Shown piece after piece: positions 1 through 5,666 of a stretch of 5,838 bases of DNA. Origin of the DNA: Bacteroidales bacterium (GTDB lineage Bacteria; Bacteroidota; Bacteroidia; Bacteroidales; Bacteroidaceae). Each line of letters opens with the position of its first letter. The first letter of the stretch is position 1. The stretch is taken from positions 2,884 to 8,721 of the forward strand of contig WFMB01000029.1 in assembly GCA_009177185.1 (NCBI GenBank). The letters are read 5' to 3'. A program made the translations under genes and the position numbers. A model generated the notes under the pieces. The model did no database searches, had not been told where the DNA came from, and was given only the letters and a program-made list of their open reading frames with translations.

Positions 1-272
1 GTCCCCGACTCCGATTTTATGGTGCTGAAACCGCCCCACTTGGCAGCCAAGGGAATCGCCACCTCCTTCTCGCTCACACTCCGCAACAGGCTGCCCGCAA
101 TGCTGGCAGGATTGTACAGCGTGCCGAAAGGGTTCACCATCGCCTCAAAACCTCCCCTCCTCAACTTCTCCCCCACGGCATCGGCAAAGCACGAGCCGAC
201 CAGCAGCACCTTAGCCCCGGCCTCCATCTTCCACTCCGACACCGGAATGTCTATACGTGTCATCAGTTCCAT
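1..272 (-). CDS. GSCFA-domain protein, N-terminal 90 residues (runs off left edge)
   Basis: Read on the minus strand from ATG at 272, the frame stays open for 90 codons to the window edge; the C-terminus is missing. Residues 21-30 read KVLLVGSCFA, the motif that names the GSCFA family (Pfam PF08885), and residues 46-55 read VNPFGTLYNP, a second conserved block seen soon after it in Bacteroidales members. The family is generally viewed as SGNH/GDSL-hydrolase-like, with the serine of the GSCFA motif (S27) in the place of the nucleophile; the substrate is unknown. Members are usually around 300 residues, so under a third is present. ATG 272 is preferred over ATG 263 because it places MELMTRIDIP where relatives have a short start ending in a proline about ten residues in. 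No signal peptide is visible, so the protein is probably cytoplasmic. It is divergent from the rest of the window and probably functionally unrelated to it. Confidence 0.9.
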   Translation of the reverse strand, partial: MELMTRIDIPVSEWKMEAGAKVLLVGSCFADAVGEKLRRGGFEAMVNPFGTLYNPASIAGSLLRSVSEKEVAIPLAAKWGGFSTIKSESG

Positions 273-280
273 TTCAACTA

Positions 281-314
281 CAAAGGTACTGGAAAAAATC
301 CGTTTAATAACAAA
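281..314 (-). promoter_or_regulatory. Bacteroidetes-type promoter for the GSCFA gene
   Basis: On the minus strand, TACCTTTG (288 down to 281) fits the -7 consensus TAnnTTTG exactly. A TTTG (314 down to 311) lies 22 nt upstream, slightly more than the usual 19-21 nt for a -33 element. The box ends only 8 nt before ATG 272. If RNA starts about 6-8 nt after the box, the mRNA would be leaderless, or have a leader of about ten bases if ATG 263 is used. Confidence 0.6.
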
Positions 315-522
315 AGCTGGCAGAAAAACTTCAACGACCGCACCGCATAGCCTCAACTCACTGCGTGCGACAAAGTGCGCCAGCATGGCACAAAGCGGTT
401 ACTTTTTCCGCCCACCTCTCCCCAAAGTGTTTCCAATCAGGCTACATGTTACAAAATGGCTACAAAACCGGGGACAACAAGTCGTTAGAAAGACCTTAAT
501 TTGCAAACAATTAGTGCATGGG

Positions 523-579
523 CACTTATTCTGTATGCGCAAGCAGTCCTATGGTTTGGGGGACAAAAAAGAATAAGTG
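523..579. repeat. 10-bp perfect inverted repeat upstream of the HTH gene
   Basis: CACTTATTCT (523-532) and AGAATAAGTG (570-579) are exact reverse complements with a 37-nt spacer. The right arm lies 36 bp before the HTH start codon, about where a -33 element would sit for the CATATTTG box at 593-600. It may be a split operator for autoregulation, or chance: a 10-bp dyad at this spacing is only mildly unexpected in a window of this size. Confidence 0.45.
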
Positions 580-592
580 ACTCACGCACTTT

Positions 593-600
593 CATATTTG
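593..600 (+). promoter_or_regulatory. Weak -7-like box for the HTH gene
   Basis: CATATTTG matches TAnnTTTG at all fixed positions except the first. It ends 14 nt before the HTH start codon at 615, giving a leader of under ten bases. No TTG or TTTG is found 19-21 nt upstream, so the promoter is weak, factor-dependent, or not real. Confidence 0.3.
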
Positions 601-614
601 AAAGACCCGACAAA

Positions 615-815
615 ATGGTTCACATCGGCAAGGAAATACGCAAACAGGTAGAGGAGCAAGGCAAGACTTCCGTTTGGCTTGCAAGGGAATTGGGTTGCCA
701 CAGAACCAACCTCTACAAAATCTACGACAAATCCAGCATAGACACCAGTGTGTTGTCACGAATTTGCCGCATTCTCCATTTTGACTTCTTCAAACTATTT
801 TCCGAGAATCTGTAG
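615..815 (+). CDS. Small XRE/Cro-like helix-turn-helix regulator
   Basis: Encodes 66 residues, almost entirely one DNA-binding domain. The segment SVWLARELG (residues 19-27) fits the first helix of the HTH and HRTNLYKIYDKSSI (29-42) the recognition helix. It is followed by TSVLSRICRIL and a short FDFFKLF tail, a pattern typical of Bacteroidales mini-regulators that begin MxHIGK. There is no sensor or separate dimerisation domain, so any signal input must come through another protein or protein level. The frame is open further upstream to an ATG at 501, but that 38-residue extension looks unlike protein and the family start points to ATG 615. The gene lies 226 bp upstream of the giant lipoprotein gene in the same orientation. 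Control of that gene and of itself is inferred from position and nearby dyads, not shown. The fold is well supported; the targets are unknown. Confidence 0.85.
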   Translation: MVHIGKEIRKQVEEQGKTSVWLARELGCHRTNLYKIYDKSSIDTSVLSRICRILHFDFFKLFSENL

Positions 816-816
816 C

Positions 817-848
817 CGATGTATCGACATGTATCTTTATCGGATACA
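817..848. promoter_or_regulatory. Pair of dyads just after the HTH gene, possible operator
   Basis: Two inverted repeats lie within 32 bp: CGAT-GT-ATCG (817-826), and TGTATC (830-835) paired with GATACA (843-848) across 7 nt. They begin one base after the HTH stop codon and end 31 bp before the TACCTTTG box at 880, just upstream of where a -33 element would be. There is no T-tract after them, so a terminator is unlikely. An operator for the adjacent regulator is a reasonable guess. Confidence 0.4.
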
Positions 849-879
849 CGACATCCTCACAACTTCGGAAGAAGTGCCA

Positions 880-887
880 TACCTTTG
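880..887 (+). promoter_or_regulatory. Promoter -7 box for the giant lipoprotein gene
   Basis: TACCTTTG matches TAnnTTTG exactly and is the same octamer as in the GSCFA promoter. Transcription would start near 893-895, giving a leader of about 148 nt before ATG 1042. No TTG or TTTG occurs 19-21 nt upstream, so an activator, perhaps acting at the dyads at 817-848, may be needed. Confidence 0.55.
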
Positions 888-1041
888 CATCCAAAATCCT
901 GTGAGTTGCAGTGGGGGCGTATATGTAATCGGATGGAAAGCAAGAGGATGAAAACAAGAGCGGTAGCAACGCTGTTATATAGCGTGAACGAAGAAATAAA
1001 CAATTATTCATATTTTATTATTAACTAAATTATTTTTCAGC
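888..1041 (+). other. 5' leader of the giant lipoprotein mRNA, with small hairpin and AT-rich end
   Basis: The predicted leader contains a short hairpin, ACGCT (969-973) paired with AGCGT (981-985), extendable inward by a G-T and a T-A pair. From about 990 to 1040 the sequence is almost entirely A and T, with no Shine-Dalgarno motif. An unstructured A/T-rich region before the start is typical of well-translated Bacteroidetes genes. No convincing upstream peptide or known riboswitch is seen. Confidence 0.4.
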
Positions 1042-4000
1042 ATGAAAAGAAAGTTTATTAGCGTGTTTCTGTTCAGTGCCCTTATGGTGGCATCAACAGG
1101 TACGTTTGTGTCTTGTCATGACTACGATGACGACATCACCGAGCTTCGCGATGCCATCAAAGCCAACAAGACTGAACTCGCCACTTCCCTCGACGAGAAG
1201 TTGGAAACAGCAAACAATGAATTAACAAATTTGAAGAATCAGGCCAATGCCCTCGAGGAGGCATACAAGCTTGCCGACGAGGTGCTTGAAGGAACTCTTA
1301 AGACCGCTATCGAGAAGGCGCAGGGAACGCTCCAAGAAGGCATCAGCCAAACCGAAAGCAAAACCAAGGCTTACGCCGACATTCAGGTCGCTGAGGCTGA
1401 GAAGGCAGCTATTGAAGCCGCCCAAAAGATGGTGAATGAGGCTGTTGCCAACCTCGAAGCATCCATCAAGGCAGCCAACGACAAGATTGCCACACAGGGC
1501 AATAGCATCGAGGCACTCATTCAGGCTGACGGTGAGCTGAGCAAGGGCATCGCAAGTGCACAGGCACGCGCTGACGAGGCATACGACTTGGCCGACCGCG
1601 CAAACAAGCTCGCTGCCAGCGTTGATGCCAAGGCTGACGCGAATGCCGAGAACGTGAAGAAGCTCCAAGACGCACTGGGCACACTGACCACCGACCTCGC
1701 CAATGTGCAGAAGAACCTCGACGACAAGACTGACCTCATCAATGGCAAGGTGAGCGATTTGACAGACAAGGCTGAGAAGCAGGCTGCATCAATCAGCTCG
1801 CTCGAAACCCAGCTGAACAGCTTGCGCGAGTCTAACGACGCAGCTATCAAAGCACTCCAAGGCAAGGACGCCGAGTTGCTCAAACTGATTGAGGACAACA
1901 ACAAGGCAATCAAGGACCAGCTCAACAACGAGGTGAAGGACTTGAAGGCTCAGGCAGAGGAGAACCTCAAGACAGCTAAGGCTTACACTGATGCCGAGAT
2001 TTTGACTGTCTCCAACAACATCAACACCATCAAGGGGGACATCGACGATATCAATGTATCCATCGCTGAAATACAAAAGGCTTACAAGCAGGCAGACGAG
2101 GAACTCGCTGGCAAGATTAACGAGCTGAAGAGCGACGTCGAAGAGCAGCTCGCTACGCTGAAAGCTAATCAGACGGAAGCAGACAAGGCTCAAGACCAGA
2201 AGATTAACGATTTGGAGGAGCAGCTCGCCACGCTGAAAGCAAATCAAACGGCAACAGACGAGGCTCAAGACCAGAAGATTAAAGAACTGGAAGAGGAGCT
2301 CGCTACACAGAAAGCAGACTTGTCGGAAGCAGGCAAGAAGATTCATGATCTTGACGAGTTGCTGAAGTCCATTAAAGACGGCGACCTTGAAGCATTCGCA
2401 GAGAAGGTACAAGGCATGGATAAGGACATTTCCGCTCTGCAAGAGGATGTAAGGAAGATTAACGACAACATCACATACCTCGGCAAGAGACTGAAGAGCC
2501 TCGTGTTTGCTCCTACCACATACGTTGACGGTATCGAGTGTCTGGAGTTCGCGACGCTGAACTACTACAACTGGGGAGCAAATCTGGAAAAAGATGCGGC
2601 AGAAGAAACTTCTGCCAACTATGTTGTGATTGACGATGCCGCTCATACAGAAGAGTATCTCGTAAACCCAAAGAATGTGCTGAAAGACGACATCAAGACA
2701 TTGTCGTTTATCTCTAACCAAGCTACTAATACACGTGCTGTCAGCGAGGGAGCACCTATCTCCATCGCCAAGTGGGATATAGCTAAGGGTGTTATGAAGC
2801 TGGAGATCCAAAAGAATGTCACTTCATCGTTCGGCACAGACAGGGAAAAGTTCACTATCGTGGCACTCAAAGCTACTTTGGATGACAAGTTCCTTACGGA
2901 CGAAGAGAAAGAGAATGGCGAGAAGGCTGAAGTGTATTCAGATTGGGCTCGCCTGTATGAGACATCTGTAAGACCTTACATCCACAACAAGCTGTCAAAG
3001 GATAAAGCAGACAAACCACTTGAGGAGGAAGCAGAGTCTCACTTCTGGAACTACTCTACCGTTTATAACGGAAAGACCAAGACAACAGAGTTGCCAAGCA
3101 ACTTCAACGCAATGCACATTGTTGATGAAGTGTATTACGAGGAAAAGGTTAATCTGCTCGACTATGTAGAAGTTTGCGACAAATACGGAAAGATTTATGA
3201 TACAGACAAATACGGTCTTGAGTTCGCTTTCAACATCATGGATTACACGCTGAAGAACGAGCAGCAGACAACTGATGCGACGAACCAGAAGCACTTCGCA
3301 AAACTGATTGATGGTCACACGTTGGTATCAACCGCACGCGACAACACTACGATGCAGAACCGTGATGCTATTGGTCGCCAGCCGATGATTCAGGCAGTGC
3401 TGAAAGACGCCAAGAACAACAAAGTTGTGGATGTACGCTACTTCAAGATTAAGTGGATTGACAAAATCGACATCAAGACATTCGGAGAACTTGCAAAATT
3501 CGAGAACGTGCCTTATGTATGCAGCGGCGATGTGAGCCAAAAGATTCTTGAGGAATCGGTCAACGCTATTTATACAAAATATGACATGTCTCGTGATGAG
3601 TTCCACAACAGGTATAGCCTGAACAGCACCTTGTTTGCAAGCGAAAACGAGGCACAGAAAGAGAGTGGAAAGGCTGAGGCAAAACTCGGAACACTCGCAG
3701 ATTTGGCGGACGATGCAGAAGCTGGTCAGACCCACAACATCAAATGGACTATCAGCACGGCAACGAATCCTGCTACTCAGGCTGAATATGAAGCAGGTAA
3801 GAAAGAAGTTGAGGCTTGGGGCTACTTCCAAGACAAGGTTAATCCAAAGAGCAGAATCGTATTCAGCGTTAAGTTGACGATGCCTATCACGAAACTGGCT
3901 TATACCGCTGGCAAGGATGCTACGATGTGGAAAGATGGTGCTCGTTTCATCAATCCTCAGCTTGACACCGATAAAACTTACGGCACAGATGCTTATGCTA

Positions 4001-4851
4001 CGACCCAATTTGTGGGCAACTTCCTCAAAGGTTACATCAAGAATGGTCAGACTCCATCCGTTACCGAAGACCTTGTAAACAATGCTGACGAGGCAGTCAT
4101 CGTATTCGATGAAACTAAGCTCGAGACGCTTCCTGGTACGAAGAAGTGGACAATCTCTGAAGATGGTCAGATTCTCTCCTACGATGGTGACAAGGCTGCT
4201 GTCATCGACGGTCCAAACATTCAGCTCTGGGAAGGCGAGACTCCAGGTCAGGAAGGCAGTAAACCATCAGAAGGCGCCAAACTGCTTGTCGGCAAGAGCG
4301 CTCCCGTCAAGTTGGTTGACCACTACTGTGCATGGATTGAGAATATCGACCGCTACAATGTGAACTTCATGACTCCTCTTGCTATAGAGATTAGCAACAG
4401 CACTCTTGAGGTTAAGGACATTACGGCTGGTGGCGGTAGCTCTGCTTCATTGGCAAACACCATCGAAGTCAAGGAAGTATATACGACAAACAAACGTGTG
4501 GTTTGGAACAATAAGCCTGCACCTAACGCTGTTGTTAATAACACGCTTATGGAATGGTATGGATTTGAAGTTCCTGAATACTCTACAGCTGATGCCAAGA
4601 CCAACATCCAGACGAACGGTTCTATTAGTGGCGCATGCACTACTTCGCTGAATTCTATCAAGAACGCAGACGGTAATAGAAAGTATGACATCAAGATAGA
4701 AGGTACTGGTGCAGACACCAAGGTCGTATTCTACAACATGTCGGGTAACGCCATCGGTCAGGAGTTCAAGATTGAAATTCCTGTGAAGGTAACCACCAAG
4801 TGGCAAGACATGAATGGTTCGATTGTAGTGACTGTTAAGCCCAACGTATAA
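1042..4851 (+). CDS. Giant coiled-coil surface lipoprotein, 1269 residues
   Basis: Uncharacterised; no named family recognised with confidence. Residues 1-24 form a type II signal peptide (KRK, then hydrophobic FISVFLFSALMVAS) with lipobox FVSC and lipidated C25. HDYDDD follows; acidic residues there resemble the Bacteroidetes lipoprotein export signal, suggesting display outside the outer membrane. Residues about 30-485 are rich in A, E, K, Q, L, D and N, with almost no proline or tryptophan and heptad-like spacing: a long coiled-coil stalk, including a 25-residue tandem repeat at 366-440. At SLVFAPTTYVDGIE (486-499) composition changes sharply to alternating hydrophobic/polar with many aromatics, suggesting a beta-rich multidomain head to 1269. 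Loops at about 1064-1080 (GETPGQEGSKPSEG) and 1128-1136 (TAGGGSSAS) probably separate domains. No C-terminal sorting signal, protease or glycoside hydrolase motif is seen. Fibre, adhesin or phage-receptor roles are all possible. ATG 1042 is chosen because it begins the signal peptide. Confidence 0.88.
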   Translation: MKRKFISVFLFSALMVASTGTFVSCHDYDDDITELRDAIKANKTELATSLDEKLETANNELTNLKNQANALEEAYKLADEVLEGTLKTAIEKAQGTLQEGISQTESKTKAYADIQVAEAEKAAIEAAQKMVNEAVANLEASIKAANDKIATQGNSIEALIQADGELSKGIASAQARADEAYDLADRANKLAASVDAKADANAENVKKLQDALGTLTTDLANVQKNLDDKTDLINGKVSDLTDKAEKQAASISSLETQLNSLRESNDAAIKALQGKDAELLKLIEDNNKAIKDQLNNEVKDLKAQAEENLKTAKAYTDAEILTVSNNINTIKGDIDDINVSIAEIQKAYKQADEELAGKINELKSDVEEQLATLKANQTEADKAQDQKINDLEEQLATLKANQTATDEAQDQKIKELEEELATQKADLSEAGKKIHDLDELLKSIKDGDLEAFAEKVQGMDKDISALQEDVRKINDNITYLGKRLKSLVFAPTTYVDGIECLEFATLNYYNWGANLEKDAAEETSANYVVIDDAAHTEEYLVNPKNVLKDDIKTLSFISNQATNTRAVSEGAPISIAKWDIAKGVMKLEIQKNVTSSFGTDREKFTIVALKATLDDKFLTDEEKENGEKAEVYSDWARLYETSVRPYIHNKLSKDKADKPLEEEAESHFWNYSTVYNGKTKTTELPSNFNAMHIVDEVYYEEKVNLLDYVEVCDKYGKIYDTDKYGLEFAFNIMDYTLKNEQQTTDATNQKHFAKLIDGHTLVSTARDNTTMQNRDAIGRQPMIQAVLKDAKNNKVVDVRYFKIKWIDKIDIKTFGELAKFENVPYVCSGDVSQKILEESVNAIYTKYDMSRDEFHNRYSLNSTLFASENEAQKESGKAEAKLGTLADLADDAEAGQTHNIKWTISTATNPATQAEYEAGKKEVEAWGYFQDKVNPKSRIVFSVKLTMPITKLAYTAGKDATMWKDGARFINPQLDTDKTYGTDAYATTQFVGNFLKGYIKNGQTPSVTEDLVNNADEAVIVFDETKLETLPGTKKWTISEDGQILSYDGDKAAVIDGPNIQLWEGETPGQEGSKPSEGAKLLVGKSAPVKLVDHYCAWIENIDRYNVNFMTPLAIEISNSTLEVKDITAGGGSSASLANTIEVKEVYTTNKRVVWNNKPAPNAVVNNTLMEWYGFEVPEYSTADAKTNIQTNGSISGACTTSLNSIKNADGNRKYDIKIEGTGADTKVVFYNMSGNAIGQEFKIEIPVKVTTKWQDMNGSIVVTVKPNV
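2137..2361 (+). repeat. Tandem 75-bp (25-residue) repeat inside the coiled-coil stalk
   Basis: Units occupy 2137-2211, 2212-2286 and a decayed third copy 2287-2361 (residues 366-390, 391-415, 416-440). The first two share EEQLATLKANQT and AQDQKI, with 19 of 25 residues and about 64 of 75 bases identical by eye. The third keeps only LEEELATQKA and scattered positions. Twenty-five residues equals two heptads plus one hendecad, so adding or losing a unit keeps both the frame and a coiled coil. Confidence 0.85.
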
Positions 4852-4878
4852 TTTAAGGTAGAAAGTTTTTTCATGTAG

Positions 4879-4915
4879 GAGAAAGGCACTTTTCAGCATT
4901 GAGGGTGTCTTTCTC
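4879..4915 (+). promoter_or_regulatory. Stem-loop between the two lipoprotein genes
   Basis: GAGAAAGGCAC (4879-4889) pairs with GTGTCTTTCTC (4905-4915): 11 pairs including one G-T, with a 15-nt loop. The tail TTCTGCTAAAAA is not a proper U-tract, so it is a poor intrinsic terminator. No TAnnTTTG box lies between it and ATG 4939. It could attenuate read-through or protect the 3' end of the upstream message, lowering expression of the second gene relative to the first. Confidence 0.55.
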
Positions 4916-4938
4916 TCTTCTGCTAAAAATTCGTTGTC

Positions 4939-5403
4939 ATGAAGAATTTATTCACGCTTATTGTTGCCGTGGCGGCAATCACCGCTTGTCTCGGTTCGTG
5001 CTCGGGTGGCTCGTCTGAGCAGAAAGAGGCTGCCGAGCCGATACCGACATTTGTCAAAGCCGACACGATGGAGGTGCTGGGTCTTGTTGAGCAATACCTG
5101 AATCATGTCAAAAACAATGAGTATGACGCTGCGTTGGCGATGCTCCATGTGATTGAGAATGACAGTGTAAAACCGCTTGACGAGAAGATGAAAGAAAGCA
5201 TCAGGATGCAGCAGCGGGTCTTCCCCGTGCTCGATTACCAAGTGGAAGAGATGGAATTTGTCCATGAGCACTCGGTGCGTGTGACCTACGCTATTGAATT
5301 CTTCAAGAAGGAGCCGGGCAGCAACGTCAAGAACACCACGCGCCTGTCTTTTGCGCCGCAGAGAATCAATGCCACTTGGTATCTTGAGCTGCTTGACAGG
5401 TAA
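4939..5403 (+). CDS. Small lipoprotein, possibly NTF2-like (DUF4878-type)
   Basis: Encodes 154 residues. Residues 1-20 form a type II signal peptide (KN, then a hydrophobic LFTLIVAVAAITACLGS core) with lipobox LGSC and lipidated C21, followed by a flexible SGGSSEQKEAAEP linker. Unlike the upstream protein, no acidic residues directly follow the cysteine, so it may remain on the periplasmic side. Residues about 44-154 run as helix-helix (VLGLVEQYLNHVKNNEYDAALAMLH), a charged loop, then strands ending NATWYLELLDR. This order resembles small NTF2/SnoaL-like lipoproteins of Bacteroidales such as DUF4878; the match is by general pattern, not a diagnostic motif. It starts 87 bp after the giant lipoprotein stop, has no visible promoter of its own, and is followed by a strong terminator, so co-transcription is likely. 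A partner or accessory role is inferred only from position. Confidence 0.8.
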   Translation: MKNLFTLIVAVAAITACLGSCSGGSSEQKEAAEPIPTFVKADTMEVLGLVEQYLNHVKNNEYDAALAMLHVIENDSVKPLDEKMKESIRMQQRVFPVLDYQVEEMEFVHEHSVRVTYAIEFFKKEPGSNVKNTTRLSFAPQRINATWYLELLDR

Positions 5404-5458
5404 TGGGAATTGCCCTTTTGAACAACCCATCGCATATCAGTAGGTTTTTTTAATAGTT

Positions 5459-5488
5459 TTTGAAGGTGGAGACCGTGTCGTAACTTTG
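5459..5488 (+). promoter_or_regulatory. Promoter-like sequence embedded in the terminator hairpin
   Basis: TTTG (5459-5462), an 18-nt spacer and TAACTTTG (5481-5488) together form the most complete -33/-7 pair on the plus strand of the window. The -7 box lies across the top of the left arm and the loop of the terminator stem, so transcripts would start around 5494-5496 inside the right arm. It may be a real start for a short RNA or downstream transcript, or a by-product of the T-rich loop. Confidence 0.35.
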
Positions 5489-5510
5489 TTTTATGACACG
5501 GTCTCCTTGT
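5468..5510 (+). terminator. Strong intrinsic terminator after the small lipoprotein gene
   Basis: GGAGACCGTGTCGTAA (5468-5483) pairs with TTATGACACGGTCTCC (5491-5506): 16 pairs with a single G-T wobble and a 7-nt loop CTTTGTT. It is followed by TTGTTTGTTG, a T-rich tail. It lies 64 bp after the stop codon of the small lipoprotein gene and is the only strong terminator in the window, so it probably ends transcripts from both lipoprotein genes. Confidence 0.85.
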
Positions 5511-5598
5511 TTGTTGCCTGCATCCTCACTGTGTCCGTGTTCTTGTGCTCCAATGCTATGCGAGGAGTGCATTATTCGGTCAAAAACGGCTGAAAAAT

Positions 5599-5606
5599 GG
5601 GGGGGG
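5599..5606 (+). repeat. Homopolymeric G8 tract
   Basis: Eight consecutive G residues in non-coding DNA, flanked by TGAAAAAT and TATATTTC. The tract directly abuts TATATTTC (5607-5614), a 7-of-8 match to the promoter -7 consensus, and lies 44 bp before the better TATATTTG box at 5651. Homopolymer G tracts are prone to slippage, so length variation here could change promoter spacing; no evidence of variation is available from one sequence. Confidence 0.7.
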
Positions 5607-5622
5607 TATATTTCTCCTTGTC

Positions 5623-5648
5623 TAAATGCGGAGTTTTATGCGCATTTA
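5623..5648. promoter_or_regulatory. 8-bp perfect dyad abutting the 5651 promoter, candidate operator
   Basis: TAAATGCG (5623-5630) and CGCATTTA (5641-5648) are exact reverse complements separated by 10 nt. The right arm ends 2 bp before the TATATTTG box and the left arm covers the place where a -33 element would be. This is a classic layout for a dimeric repressor or activator. The half-site was not recognised as that of any known regulator. Confidence 0.55.
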
Positions 5649-5650
5649 AC

Positions 5651-5658
5651 TATATTTG
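5651..5658 (+). promoter_or_regulatory. Promoter -7 box TATATTTG
   Basis: An exact TAnnTTTG match. RNA would start near 5664-5666. The nearest TTG (5618-5620) is 30 nt upstream, too far for a normal -33 element; the space is occupied by the dyad, suggesting regulated rather than constitutive use. It would drive the open frame at 5751 or a gene beyond the right edge with a leader of at least 85 nt. Confidence 0.6.
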
Positions 5659-5666
5659 TAGCGAAA

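Larger units (their letters stand above)
273..614. other. Divergent intergenic region between GSCFA gene and HTH gene
   Basis: This 342-bp stretch contains no convincing gene on either strand. The left end holds the GSCFA promoter. The middle (about 320-500) shows no recognisable RNA gene, dyad or promoter; the only local pattern is a weak imperfect repetition of a GCTACA/TACAAAA theme at 441-467. The right end carries a 10-bp inverted repeat and a weak -7-like box ahead of the HTH gene, annotated separately. Confidence 0.6.

Noticed and set aside
19..576. Plus-strand 185-codon open frame
   Set aside because: Its first part lies antisense to the clear GSCFA coding sequence (motifs GSCFA and NPFGTLYNP on the minus strand), and the rest has a composition unlike protein and no family features.
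523..579. Invertible promoter (phase-variation switch)
   Set aside because: Ten-bp arms and a 37-nt spacer are much shorter than known Bacteroides invertible promoters, and no recombinase gene is nearby.
501..614. N-terminal extension of the HTH protein from ATG 501
   Set aside because: The added 38 residues look like translated non-coding DNA, while ATG 615 gives the MxHIGK start typical of these mini-regulators.
790..1028. Short overlapping frames on both strands between the HTH gene and the giant gene
   Set aside because: They overlap the leader, dyads and the AT-rich region, have no protein-like features, and conflict with the promoter at 880.
1789..2811. 340-codon minus-strand open frame
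   Set aside because: It is antisense to the coiled-coil stalk; the Cys/Leu/Val-rich translation is the usual shadow of Lys/Glu/Ala/Gln-rich codons on the other strand.
3328..4008. 226-codon minus-strand open frame
   Set aside because: It is antisense to the head of the giant lipoprotein, with Cys- and Ile-rich shadow composition and no motif.
4948..5430. 160-codon minus-strand open frame
   Set aside because: It covers the small lipoprotein gene on the other strand; the plus-strand frame has a clear signal peptide and lipobox, the minus frame has none.
5403..5451. A second terminator made of ATGGG/CCCAT and the T7 run at 5445-5451
   Set aside because: Only a 5-bp stem with an 18-nt loop, and the T run begins 14 nt after the stem; the 16-bp hairpin just downstream is far stronger.
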